From assembly GCA_017881725.1 (NCBI GenBank), contig JADGQO010000218.1:1-43874 (forward strand): 43,874 nucleotides of DNA. Direction: 5' to 3'. Of the stretch, positions 1 to 8,800 are shown in pieces (the stretch's first letter is position 1; every line of letters begins with the position of its first letter). A program made the translations under genes and the position numbers. The notes beneath the pieces were generated by a model that searched no databases, was not told where the DNA came from, and was given only the letters and a program-made list of their open reading frames with translations. Source of the DNA: Fibrobacteria bacterium (GTDB lineage Bacteria > Fibrobacterota > Fibrobacteria > UBA11236).

Positions 1-148
1 CTGGAAAATAAAGTTATGGGTTTTATGCGTTCACTACAAAAAATGCCTGCAAGAGTTATGGCTTTCTTTCGGGAAAGACATGTCAGATATGTAATCGGAG
101 TGTAGCCATATCAATGAGACGGGCAGTGTCCCAACGCGTTTCCGATCT

Positions 149-904
149 TTAGAAGGTGGAACTGCATTTCCGAATGGAGATTTTCCTCGGCATTTTCCGC
201 GAGAACTTCTTTGTGCCTTTTGGAAACCACAATATCTCCGACTTCCACTCACTATTTTTGGCGAGGATCGTCTCCCGCATCTTTAAGTACTCCGGCCAGG
301 ATCCGAGCTTCACCTTTTCTCCGAATAAGGTATTGAATCCGTTCACAATCGCCGTATTGAAGGGCGGCATGATAGTTGGATGCAGAAAATAAAGGATACT
401 CGCGACTGCCGGCCCTAGTCCTTTAATGGCGCGGCTATCAAGTTGGATGATCTCTCGAAGGAGTAGATCTTCCTTGGTCGCCCTAATGCAATTCTCCAGA
501 AACATTCCGAACGCAGCCTTGTTGGCTTCATTCTCATAGATGTCTGGAATGCGGAGCTTGGGCTTCCAATAGAACGGATGGGCGGCCCCTTCGAAAACCT
601 GCTTTTGCTCGGTGATACAATTCAAGACGACTTCCAGCGAAGACCCTTTAAAATCGTTACCGAACCTTTTTGCCTGAATGTCGTCGATAACCTGCAATAC
701 TCCTTGCCGCACCGATCGAAAGGCTTTTAGCCTTTCTTCATTATTGATGAACCAGGTATTGTAAACGGATTCTGGGTCCGCTTTATGCAACTCAATAAGA
801 AGTTTCAAGGATCCGGCATTCCCATGGGTGCGCAGCAGGTCTGCGGACCAGAGCAGGAGTTTTGGGTTTGATTCTCGTTGGATTTCTTCTCTTGGTGATG
901 GCAT
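149..904 (-). CDS. unrecognised protein with a helix-hairpin-helix-like segment
   Basis: I do not recognise the family of this 251-residue soluble protein. The ATG was chosen because it overlaps the stop codon of the upstream RcnA-like gene as TGATG, a translational-coupling arrangement; a longer in-frame start would lie deep inside that gene. Residues about 158-187 (IKGLGPAVAS, then MPPFNTAIVNGFN) resemble a helix-hairpin-helix followed by the proline/aspartate-type loop of HhH DNA-binding or glycosylase-like proteins, but the usual catalytic Lys/Asp pair is not obvious. The last 25 residues are very basic and look unlike a folded domain, so the C-terminus may be altered. Base composition is lower in GC than the efflux genes to the right. 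A nucleic-acid role is an inference from the HhH-like segment only. Confidence 0.6.
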   Translation of the reverse strand: MPSPREEIQRESNPKLLLWSADLLRTHGNAGSLKLLIELHKADPESVYNTWFINNEERLKAFRSVRQGVLQVIDDIQAKRFGNDFKGSSLEVVLNCITEQKQVFEGAAHPFYWKPKLRIPDIYENEANKAAFGMFLENCIRATKEDLLLREIIQLDSRAIKGLGPAVASILYFLHPTIMPPFNTAIVNGFNTLFGEKVKLGSWPEYLKMRETILAKNSEWKSEILWFPKGTKKFSRKMPRKISIRKCSSTF

Positions 905-1690
905 CAAGCATGGATACGCATCCACGCATGCACGCCGATGAACAAGCTCAAAAAGATGACGAAGGCGCTGGCCAGATAAGGCGCGTATTGGAAAAATTCG
1001 GAAAGTTTTCCGAATCGCTTGGAAGCATGGCGGAAACCCAAAGAAGCCAACACCCCGGTGACCACCATGGTGACGGCCAGCCCGATGCCGAAGCCGAGCA
1101 CCAGAAAAAACCCCAGCGCTACGCGCTTGATTTGCAAACAGAGGATCAATACCGTTATCGCCGATGGGCAAGGAATCAATCCCCCCGTCAATCCAAACAG
1201 GATGATTTGCCAGGTCGTGACTTCACGGGTGGCGAATCGTTGGGTGATTTCCTCCGCGTGGGCGCGCTGATGGGCGTCATGAAAATTCGGATCCCCGAGA
1301 TGCAGACCTTCGTGGACATGATGCACGTCGTGATGGTGATGCGCTTCGGTGAATCCGGTTTCAAAGGCATGGCTATGTTTTCCATGCGTTCCATGCGTAT
1401 GAGGGTCCGCGTGTTTCGGCTTTCGTTCCAAACGTTCCTTATAAATACGATGTACCATCCAAACGGCAATCAGGAAAATAACTGCCGCGGAGGCCAATTG
1501 AAAATAGGCCTCGTTCGCTTCGGTATACCAATTGCGCCCATACATCAAGCCGATTCCGGCCACCAACCAGACGATGAGCGTATGCGAAAAAGTCGCGCTT
1601 AGTCCCAAGAGGATGGCTTGCGTAACAGTCCCGCGGATGGAAATGATGAAGGCTGCCGCCATGCTGAAGGAGATCGATAAGGGACGTCAT
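904..1690 (-). pseudogene. rcnA: RcnA-type nickel/cobalt efflux protein with an N-terminal deletion
   Basis: RcnA exports Ni(II)/Co(II) across the inner membrane. The body is clear: MAAAFIISIRGT, a cytoplasmic-loop stretch very rich in histidine (HHHHDVHHVH and flanks), and TGGLIPCPSAITVLI. The normal N-terminus is damaged. An ATG at 1690 with a good AGAGAG site starts MTSLIDLLQ, which matches the start of RcnA, but the reading frame then shifts directly into MAAAFIIS (ATG at 1662). About 25 codons that in E. coli RcnA hold the first membrane segment and the conserved HGLEPGHSK motif are missing, with a frame change at the joint. The remaining 252-residue frame from 1662 is open to a TGATG overlap with the next gene. 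Function is therefore doubtful; an assembly deletion is also possible. Confidence 0.8.
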
Positions 1691-1750
1691 GGCTCTCTTT
1701 TCTGAAATTTCTAATAGTGGTTTTTTGAAGGATTGAAAGATATGAAATCA

Positions 1751-1811
1751 AAATTTGGAGGTCTCAAAAAATTGTTTGTGCCATTATTTCAAATTTGGCT
1801 TATAAATTTGG
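1751..1811. promoter_or_regulatory. AT-rich divergent control region with three AAATTTGG copies
   Basis: The gap between the RcnA-like gene and the exported Cys-rich protein is AT-rich and carries AAATTTGG three times, starting at 1751, 1791 and 1804. TATAAA at 1801-1806 with TTGTGC at 1776-1781 could be a weak rightward promoter (spacing about 19). The repeats could be operator half-sites. This is inferred from sequence alone. Confidence 0.3.
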
Positions 1812-1824
1812 GTGCGGCCTGTAA

Positions 1825-2301
1825 ATGCTGTATCGTATAAACATGAACATGCACAGCAAGCATTTCCTTTTCACCCGGATTTTCACCGTTGTCCTTGCGG
1901 TATTGCTGGTTGCTTTCCAGATTCATGATTGCTGCTTGAACCGTAAAATCATGGTCGGCGCTTCCGACCAAAAAGTCAGCGTGAACACCCATTGCCCCCT
2001 GTGTTTCCCCAGCGGCCCCAAAGGCGCTCCCACTTGGCAAGATGGTTTGGCGGATCAATGCGCGCCAATGCCGTCCTCCAAGGGGATGAATAAACGGTGC
2101 ATTCAATCCATCAAGCCCGTCTATGTCGGAAGCTTCACCACCATACAATCAGCCGCTGGGTTTGCCTTCGCAGCTTCCGACTACTTATCGGCGAATCCCC
2201 GAGAAAATTTTGTGGCCCTTTCGGTCATCCCTATCGAACAGGCCTCCGCAACTCCGTCTACTACCCCGCTTTATTTGATCCAACTCCGGCTATTGATTTG
2301 A
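1825..2301 (+). CDS. small exported Cys-rich protein, probably metal-related
   Basis: This 158-residue protein has a hydrophobic N-terminal segment (about 17-32, TVVLAVLLVAF) followed at once by HDCC and later CPLC, with two more cysteines. It is anchored or secreted, with potential metal ligands on the outer side. Its layout (hydrophobic helix, CC pair, low-complexity middle, C-terminal PLYLIQLRLLI) matches the protein encoded at 3001, which ends PPLFLTTLRILV, so the two look like diverged paralogues. Small exported proteins of this kind often open heavy-metal efflux operons; I cannot name a family. ATGs at 1843 and 1849 are alternative starts and no strong ribosome binding site decides between them. 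Confidence 0.6.
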   Translation: MLYRINMNMHSKHFLFTRIFTVVLAVLLVAFQIHDCCLNRKIMVGASDQKVSVNTHCPLCFPSGPKGAPTWQDGLADQCAPMPSSKGMNKRCIQSIKPVYVGSFTTIQSAAGFAFAASDYLSANPRENFVALSVIPIEQASATPSTTPLYLIQLRLLI

Positions 2302-2442
2302 AATTAGCGGCAGCGGGAAAATCTTTTCCCACTGCCCTGACGCCTTTATGATCATACCCCGTCTGGATTTCAGACACCGGCATGCACGGCGTTCGACCTA
2401 TCCCTCCCCGAATTTCAAATCAACAATTAAAGGAGAATCAGC

Positions 2443-2787
2443 ATGTTTTACAAAGCAGTTTTCACAGCAGCAATCGCCTTGGCAGTAACAGCCGGATACG
2501 CCGATGTCGGCAATACCTTGAACACTAAAACCAAGACCGGACGTCCGGATGCCTTGACGCGCGGCATTGGCGATTACAGTAATGCTGCGGCCAATGTGGA
2601 GACGAAATCGGAACAGCAAGGCCCCAAGGCTAAAACCGGCAGACCGGATGAGCCGACGCGTGGAATCGGGGGTGTGAATGTGACGGCGAATTCCGATCAA
2701 AAAGAATGGCCCACGGCCAACCCTGCGACCAAACCCGGCAGACCCGATAAGCCCACCCGCGGCATCGGTCAAGTGCAGGAAAACTAA
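2443..2787 (+). CDS. secreted protein with three GRPDxxTRGIG repeats
   Basis: This is a 114-residue secreted protein with a typical signal peptide (about 1-20, cleavage near AGYA) and an excellent AAAGGAG site eight bases before the ATG. The mature chain is almost entirely three copies of a motif: KTGRPDALTRGIG, KTGRPDEPTRGIG and KPGRPDKPTRGIG, spaced about 35-40 residues apart and joined by variable polar linkers. I know no family for it. The invariant core (GRPD..TRGIG) has Arg, Asp and Gly but no Cys or His, so direct soft-metal binding is not obvious. It lies alone between the two Cys-rich paralogues, with a hairpin downstream. Confidence 0.75.
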   Translation: MFYKAVFTAAIALAVTAGYADVGNTLNTKTKTGRPDALTRGIGDYSNAAANVETKSEQQGPKAKTGRPDEPTRGIGGVNVTANSDQKEWPTANPATKPGRPDKPTRGIGQVQEN

Positions 2788-2809
2788 GGATTAATTGCGT
2801 ATAGCCTGC

Positions 2810-2851
2810 CCGGCTGGGTTGTGTCCGATTTTGTCAGGACAACCTAGCCGG
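2810..2851 (+). terminator. hairpin after the GRPD-repeat gene
   Basis: CCGGCTGGGTTGT and ACAACCTAGCCGG form a long, nearly perfect stem with a short loop that contains TTTT, starting 22 bases after the stop codon. No T-tract follows the stem, so it may be a processing or stability hairpin, not a classical intrinsic terminator. Confidence 0.45.
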
Positions 2852-3000
2852 TATACCCTCAACCCGCTTCTTTTGGGTTTGGGTTGCGGCGGTATTTCCA
2901 AAAATATCATGGGATGTGATGATTTCTCCATCAATCACCTCGAGCGAAGTTTTAGAATGTAATTTTCGACTTGGATGAACTTCATGTCAGGTAAGTTTTC

Positions 3001-3534
3001 ATGACGGGATCGATATCGGCGTTGAAAAAGCATTCCTTGCTACCCGGCATGGCCTTATTAATCTCGTCGCTGATTCTAACCGGGGAAGTCTTCAATTGTT
3101 GCCGCATCAACGAGGCCTTTGCGGAGCAAATTGAACTTCTGATTAAGCCTTCATCTCAGCCCATTGTCGGCTTGGGGATTCAAGTACCACAGGAGCAGTC
3201 GGATGCGGATCACGACTCCCCATCGGAAAGGCATCACCATTGCCTCGGGCACGGCATGCAAACCGAAAACGCTTCGTCGGATCCATGCATTATCGAAACG
3301 CAATCCGATGGAATGGCTACCCTGGTTCCGACCGGTGAACAGTGCATTTCGGAGTGGTCGCTCAAAGGAAAAACCATGGTAACGAGCGTGTTACCCCAAT
3401 TCATCCCGCCCATGCCGGCTGTCGGGACCGTCGCAGACAGGGTACCCATGCTGACCATTCACTTCGCAAGGCCCCGGCCCCAAAACAAGAGCAGCCCTCC
3501 GCTTTTCCTGACCACGCTCCGCATCCTCGTTTAA
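3001..3534 (+). CDS. small exported Cys/His-rich protein, paralogue of the one at 1825
   Basis: This 177-residue protein has a hydrophobic N-terminal helix (about 15-30) followed by FNCC, a His cluster HHHCLGHGM near residue 78, and two further cysteines. Like the protein at 1825 it ends in a hydrophobic-basic tail (PPLFLTTLRILV). The CC pair and HHHCxxHxM cluster are plausible soft-metal ligands on the periplasmic side; that role is an inference. It is the first gene upstream of the efflux triad, 132 bases before the TolC-type gene, so it may be part of the same transcript. Confidence 0.6.
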   Translation: MTGSISALKKHSLLPGMALLISSLILTGEVFNCCRINEAFAEQIELLIKPSSQPIVGLGIQVPQEQSDADHDSPSERHHHCLGHGMQTENASSDPCIIETQSDGMATLVPTGEQCISEWSLKGKTMVTSVLPQFIPPMPAVGTVADRVPMLTIHFARPRPQNKSSPPLFLTTLRILV

Positions 3535-3666
3535 AATCCCCGCAGGAAGCCCTCATTGGGGTTTACCTGATTTCGCCTGTCGCCGAAACTCCATAAAAGG
3601 TTCGCGCGGAAGGCCCCAGCATACCTTGTCCTTAATCGCTTTTCATTCCGACAAAAGGGTTGATTG

Positions 3667-4890
3667 ATGCATTGGATTCCATGGCGAATATCGCTCTCGT
3701 TCTGCTTGCTACTGGCCTCGGACATTTTTTCCGGTACCATCGGGCTGGAGAATTTGATCCGCATGGGAATATCCCATAATGCGGAATTACAGGTCTCACA
3801 ACAGGCGACGGAAATCCTGGCCCAGGATACCTTGGCCACCCGGGTTCAGCCCAACCCCACCTTGTCTTTCGAGGCATTGCAAAATATCGCCGAGCCCTCC
3901 AAGCCCAAGGCCAACGTGAAAATTTCCCAGGAGTTCCGACCTGGGTATCGCGATAATTCAAATCATGCTTCCATGTCCCGATTCACGGCCGGACGGGAAT
4001 GGCAAAGATCGCATGAACTCGATTTGATCCGGGACATCCGTTCCGACTTTTTCACCTGGCAAATCCTGAATCGAAAACGCGCCTTGCATGGACTGGCAAG
4101 GGAGCGCTGGCAAGCGTTGGCACCCGTAGCAAGGGCCTTGGCGAACCAGGGGAAAATTTCCTCCTTGGACGAAGGCCAAACCCGTTTGAACTTGGCGAAG
4201 GCGAAACAAAAGGAAATGGAAATCTACGCCGCGATGGAGAGCGTGGAAAAACATCTGGGTTACCTCACCGGATCGGGATCGTTGAACTTGCCGGATTCCC
4301 TGGCGATTGAAGTCGTCGACTCTTTACCGGATATTCCCTCCCTGGACAGCTTACTCGCTTGGAGCGCAAGCGCGAATCCTGACCTCAGGGCCGCGGACTT
4401 TGATCTGGCGGCGCGGAAGGACGAAATGGCCGTCGAGCGGAACCTTCGCTATTCCGGTTTCAATCTTTCCTTGGGATATGAGCGCGAAACCGATGGGGCG
4501 AACCTGATCGGCGGCGGCATCGAGGTTCCCCTGCCTATATTCAACCGGAACCAAGCGGGCATTGCCAAAGCGCAAGCATCGCTCCGGGAAACCGAATTGA
4601 AAAAGCAGTCGGCCCAAGCTAAGACGCAATCAGAATTGTCGGAGGCGCGGGGAAAATTGTTGAGCCTGGCGGCGCGCTATCGGAATTATCGCGTGGACAT
4701 CCAAGACCTGAGCCGCAAGCAGGTAAACCTTTCCGAGTTGGGTTTCCGGCGCGGGGCCTTGGGCGTTTTTGATTTGTCGCGCGTGCAGGAAGACGCATTG
4801 AATCAGGACTTGGAGGCTCTAAACCTCCTCGATGAGTTTTATCAGCTATGGAACCGATTGGGAAGAATATCTGGAGGAAAGTCATGGTAA
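3667..4890 (+). CDS. outer-membrane efflux protein (TolC/CzcC family) of the first triad
   Basis: This is the outer-membrane channel of a tripartite metal efflux pump. The 407-residue protein has an N-terminal signal segment, then the two tandem helical/strand repeats of the family: IGLENLIRMGISHNAEL and PNPTLSFEAL in the first half, and SANPDLRAADFDLAARKDEM and GGGIEVPLPIFNRNQAGI in the second, where LPIFNRN is typical of CzcC/CusC proteins. ATG 3667 is preceded by AAAAGGG with about eight bases of spacing; an in-frame TTG lies one codon upstream. The stop codon overlaps the start of the adaptor gene, so the two are translationally coupled. Confidence 0.9.
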   Translation: MHWIPWRISLSFCLLLASDIFSGTIGLENLIRMGISHNAELQVSQQATEILAQDTLATRVQPNPTLSFEALQNIAEPSKPKANVKISQEFRPGYRDNSNHASMSRFTAGREWQRSHELDLIRDIRSDFFTWQILNRKRALHGLARERWQALAPVARALANQGKISSLDEGQTRLNLAKAKQKEMEIYAAMESVEKHLGYLTGSGSLNLPDSLAIEVVDSLPDIPSLDSLLAWSASANPDLRAADFDLAARKDEMAVERNLRYSGFNLSLGYERETDGANLIGGGIEVPLPIFNRNQAGIAKAQASLRETELKKQSAQAKTQSELSEARGKLLSLAARYRNYRVDIQDLSRKQVNLSELGFRRGALGVFDLSRVQEDALNQDLEALNLLDEFYQLWNRLGRISGGKSW

Positions 4891-5891
4891 TGAGGTGGAT
4901 CCCTTTATGCGCCATCTTATGCGCAGGAACGATGTTGATGCCCCATCGGGCTCTGGCCCATGAAGGCCATGACCATGGCGAATCGCTGGTGGACCAGGCC
5001 AATACAGGCGGCCCTATCGTGCTGTCGGAGGAAGCCAAAAAGAATCTGGAGATCCTCACCGCCGAAGCCACGGTGCAGGCGATTGAAAAAACCATCAAGG
5101 CCTCCGGAACCATCGCCGCGATACCCGGATCGCGGGAAAATATCACCAGTAAAATCGCGGGAAGGGTGGTGGAGGTCGACGCGACGCTCGGGCAGTCCAA
5201 GAAAAAAGGCGATGTGCTTTTCGTTTTGGAAGCCCGCCAATTATCGGAAACTCCGATTCGAGTCCCGGTCACGGCCCCGCGCAACGGCAAGGTGGCCAAG
5301 CTCGATGTGATCAAAGGCGATGCCGTGGAAGCCGGCGCCTCCTTGCTGGAGCTCGCCGACTACTTCGAAGTGTATGCCGTGGCGCGCGTTTATGAATCCC
5401 AAATCGGAAAAATCAACAAGGGCATGGCCGCGCGGGTCTATTCGCCCGCCTTCAAGAATGCGGAGATGGACAGCAAGGTGGACGTGATCGGATCGGAAGT
5501 CAATGCGCAAAGCCGAACCGTGGATGTTTGGCTGCGGGTGAAGAATCCCATGGAACGGCTCAAGATCAATATGACCGTGAATGTTTTTTTCCTGTCGGAT
5601 AAGGAAGACGAAAGCATCGTCGTTCCGCGCTCAGCGGTGCTGGGATCGGGCGGGGAAAAATTGGTATTCGTCGAGGACGGGAACAAATACCTGCGTACCT
5701 CCGTGGTTACGGGGATCGAGAACGACAAGTGGATTGAAATCGTGGAGGGACTGGCGCCCGGGGACGTGGTGGTGACCCAGGGCAATTATCAATTGCAATA
5801 CGCCAAGCCCAAAGCCGCCGCTGTTTCCACCAACGGCAACGGCGGCGTCGCGGGGCGCGAGGTCGGCGCGAGGCGCGAGGCCGGAAAATGA
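4884..5891 (+). CDS. periplasmic adaptor (CzcB/CusB family) of the first triad
   Basis: This membrane-fusion protein links the RND pump to the TolC channel. From ATG 4884 (GGAGG six bases upstream) it has 335 residues. A signal peptide ends near HRALA, leaving HEGHDHGE as the mature N-terminus, a likely metal-binding tag. Next come the barrel and lipoyl-type half motifs (KIAGRVVEVDATLGQSKKKGDVLF and PRNGKVAKLDVIKGDAVEAG in sequence) and the C-terminal proximal domain (WIEIVEGLAPGDVVVTQG). The helical hairpin is very short, since the two lipoyl halves are only about 15 residues apart. The gene overlaps the channel gene by seven bases and ends seven bases before the pump gene. The tail after residue 310 is Gly/Ala/Arg-rich and probably disordered. 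Confidence 0.9.
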   Translation: MVMRWIPLCAILCAGTMLMPHRALAHEGHDHGESLVDQANTGGPIVLSEEAKKNLEILTAEATVQAIEKTIKASGTIAAIPGSRENITSKIAGRVVEVDATLGQSKKKGDVLFVLEARQLSETPIRVPVTAPRNGKVAKLDVIKGDAVEAGASLLELADYFEVYAVARVYESQIGKINKGMAARVYSPAFKNAEMDSKVDVIGSEVNAQSRTVDVWLRVKNPMERLKINMTVNVFFLSDKEDESIVVPRSAVLGSGGEKLVFVEDGNKYLRTSVVTGIENDKWIEIVEGLAPGDVVVTQGNYQLQYAKPKAAAVSTNGNGGVAGREVGARREAGK

Positions 5892-5898
5892 GGCGTCC

Positions 5899-8800
5899 AT
5901 GCTGAACGGCATCATCCGCTTTTCCCTGAAGAACAGCCTCCTGGTGGTGGCCTTGGCCGCGCTACTGACGGTTTACGGCGGTTACGTATTACGCAAGTTA
6001 CCCGTGGATGTATTTCCCGATCTGAACCGGCCCACGGTGACAATATTCGCCGAAGCCTCGGGCCTCTCGCCGGAAGAAGTGGAAACCTTGGTGGCCTACC
6101 CCATCGAGACGGCCATGAACGGCGCCACGGGCGTGGAACGAGTGCGTTCGACGGCAACGCCGGGCCTGGGCATGATCTTCGTCGAGTTCGATTGGAATTC
6201 AGACATCTATATCGACCGGCAAATCGTGGCGGAAAAAATCCAAAGCCTGCGCGAAACCCTGCCGCCCACGGTGAATCCCATCCTGGGACCCATCAGTTCC
6301 ATCATGGGTGAAATCATGCTCATCAGCGTCAGCGGCGATTCCGTTTCGCCGATGGACTTGCGCACCTTGGCGGATTGGACCATCAAGCCGCGCCTGCTCA
6401 GCATTCCCGGCGTCTCGCAAGTCATTTCCATCGGCGGGGACGTGAAGCAATACCAGGTGTTGGTTTCCCCCGACAAACTGCGCCAAACCGGCGTGACCTT
6501 GCATCAGGTGGAAGAGGCGGTTAAGCGATCCAACACCAATTCGACGGGCGGCTTCCTGGTCCAGAATTATACCGAATCCGTGGTGCGCAATTTGGGCCGC
6601 CTGGAATCGACGGACGATTTGAAGAATACGGTGGTGGCCTTCAAGGACGGACAGCCCATCACCTTGGATCAGGTTTCCGAAGTCCGCTTCGGCGGCCCGC
6701 AGAAACGGGGCTCTGGAGGATCGAACGCGCGGCCGGCCGTGATCCTAAGCGTCAAGAAACAACCGGGCGCAAGCACCATCGAACTCACGAAAAAGGTCGA
6801 CGCCGCCATCGGGGAGTTGAAAAAGAATCTACCCATGGGCGTGGACATCAATCCGCATTTATTCCGCCAGGCCAACTTCATTTCGACCGCGATTAAAAAC
6901 GTAGAAGACGCCTTGCGCGACGGCAGCGTGCTGGTCATCGTGGTCTTGTTCCTGTTCCTGCTCAACTTCCGCACCACGTTCATCACTTTAACCGCCATAC
7001 CTTTATCCCTGCTCATCACCGCCTTGGTGTTCCGTTTCTACGGGCTGTCCATCAATACCATGACCTTGGGCGGCCTGGCCGTGGCCATCGGGGAACTGGT
7101 CGATGACGCCATCGTGGACGTGGAAAACGTGTTCCGACGGCTCAAGGAAAATCGTCATCTCCCCCATCCCGAACCGGTCCTCGAAGTGATCTTCAAGGCT
7201 TCGTCCGAAGTCCGCAACTCCATCGTCTTCGCCACCTTGATCGTGGTGTTGGTTTTTCTCCCGCTCTTTTCGCTGGGCGGCATCGAGGGCCGAATTTTCG
7301 CGCCGCTGGGCGTCTCCTATATCGTGTCCATACTCGCATCGCTGGCGGTCTCGCTCACCGTGACCCCGGCCTTATGCGCTTTCTTACTCCCGAAGGCCAA
7401 CTTCCTGCGTAAAGAAGGCGATGGGCCGCTGGTCCGCTTTCTCAAACTGGCGAATCGGAAACTTTTATTGGAGCCGAGTTTGAAAAGACCCTGGCTGGCC
7501 TTGTCCGCCGCATTCCTGTTGATGGCTTGCGCCTTGGCTTCCTTTCCTTTTCTGGGGAAAGAATTCCTGCCGCCTTTCAATGAAGGCACGGCGACCATCA
7601 ATGTACTGTCGCCGCCGGGAACGTCCTTGCAAGAAAGTGATCGCATCGGCGTGATTGCGGAGAAGTTGATCCTCAAGGTGCCGGAAGTCCTTTCCACCGG
7701 CCGCCGCACGGGACGGGCTGAGGAGGACGATCATGCCGAAGGCGTGCATTACACGGAAATCGACGTGGACCTCAAGCACAGCAAGCGCAAACGGGAAGCC
7801 ATCCTCGGGGACATCCGCAAAAACCTGGAAGAGATTCCCGGCATTGCGATCAATATCGGCCAACCCATTTCCCATCGCATCGACCATTTACTGTCCGGTA
7901 TCCGGGCCCAAGTAGCCATCAAATTATTCGGCGATGATCTGGGCGTCTTGCGCGAAAAGGCGGAGGCGATTGAAAAAGAATTGCAATCAGTCCCGGGCGT
8001 CGTGGACTTGTCGGTGGAGAAGCAAGTGTTGGTCCCGCAAATCGCCGTCAAGCTCAACCGCGATGAATTGAAACGCTATGGCCTGCAAGCCGGCGAAGTC
8101 ACGGACTTGATCCAAACCGCGCTGGGCGGCGAAAAAGTGTCGGAGGTCTTGGAAAACCAAAAACGTTTCGCGCTGGTGGTGCTATTGGACGAAGAGGCAC
8201 GCGCCAATCTGGATCGCATCGGCGAGCTGCTGATCGACTTGCCCAATGGCGAGCAAATCCCGCTCAGCATGGTGGCCTCGGTGGATCCCGTCATGGGTCC
8301 CAACCAAATCCTGCGCGAGAATGTGAGACGGCGCATCGTGGTGCAATTGAATACCAGCGGGCGCGATTTGGGATCGGTGGTGGCGGACATCCAAAAAACC
8401 ATTTCGGAAAAAATTCATTTACCGACCGGTTACTTCATCGAATATGGTGGCCAATTCGAGAGCCAACAGCAAGCTTCCCGGTTAATCGGCTGGTTAAGTT
8501 TGGTTTCCTTCCTAGGGATGTTCCTGGCCTTGTTCCTGCATTTTCGTTCCGCCGCCTTGGTGGGCCTCATCCTTTTGAACATCCCCTTCTCCATGATCGG
8601 CGCGGTGCTGGCCTTATGGTTGACCACCCGGACGTTCTCCATCGGATCCTTGGTGGGCTTCGTGACCCTCTGCGGCATTTCCTCTCGTAACGGCATCATG
8701 ATGGTGTCGCATTATCTGCATCTGCTCCGGGTAGAAGGCGAAACCTGGAATCTGTCCATGATTCGGCGCGGCGCTTTGGAACGATTGGTCCCGGTACTCA

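Noticed and set aside
34..252. 72-codon leftward frame at the left edge
   Set aside because: It has no ribosome site, an odd basic composition, and overlaps the end of the HhH-like gene; it is a shadow frame.
862..1602. 246-codon rightward frame opposite the rcnA gene
   Set aside because: It is antisense to a clear exporter, with His codons of the exporter appearing as Met/Val; a shadow.
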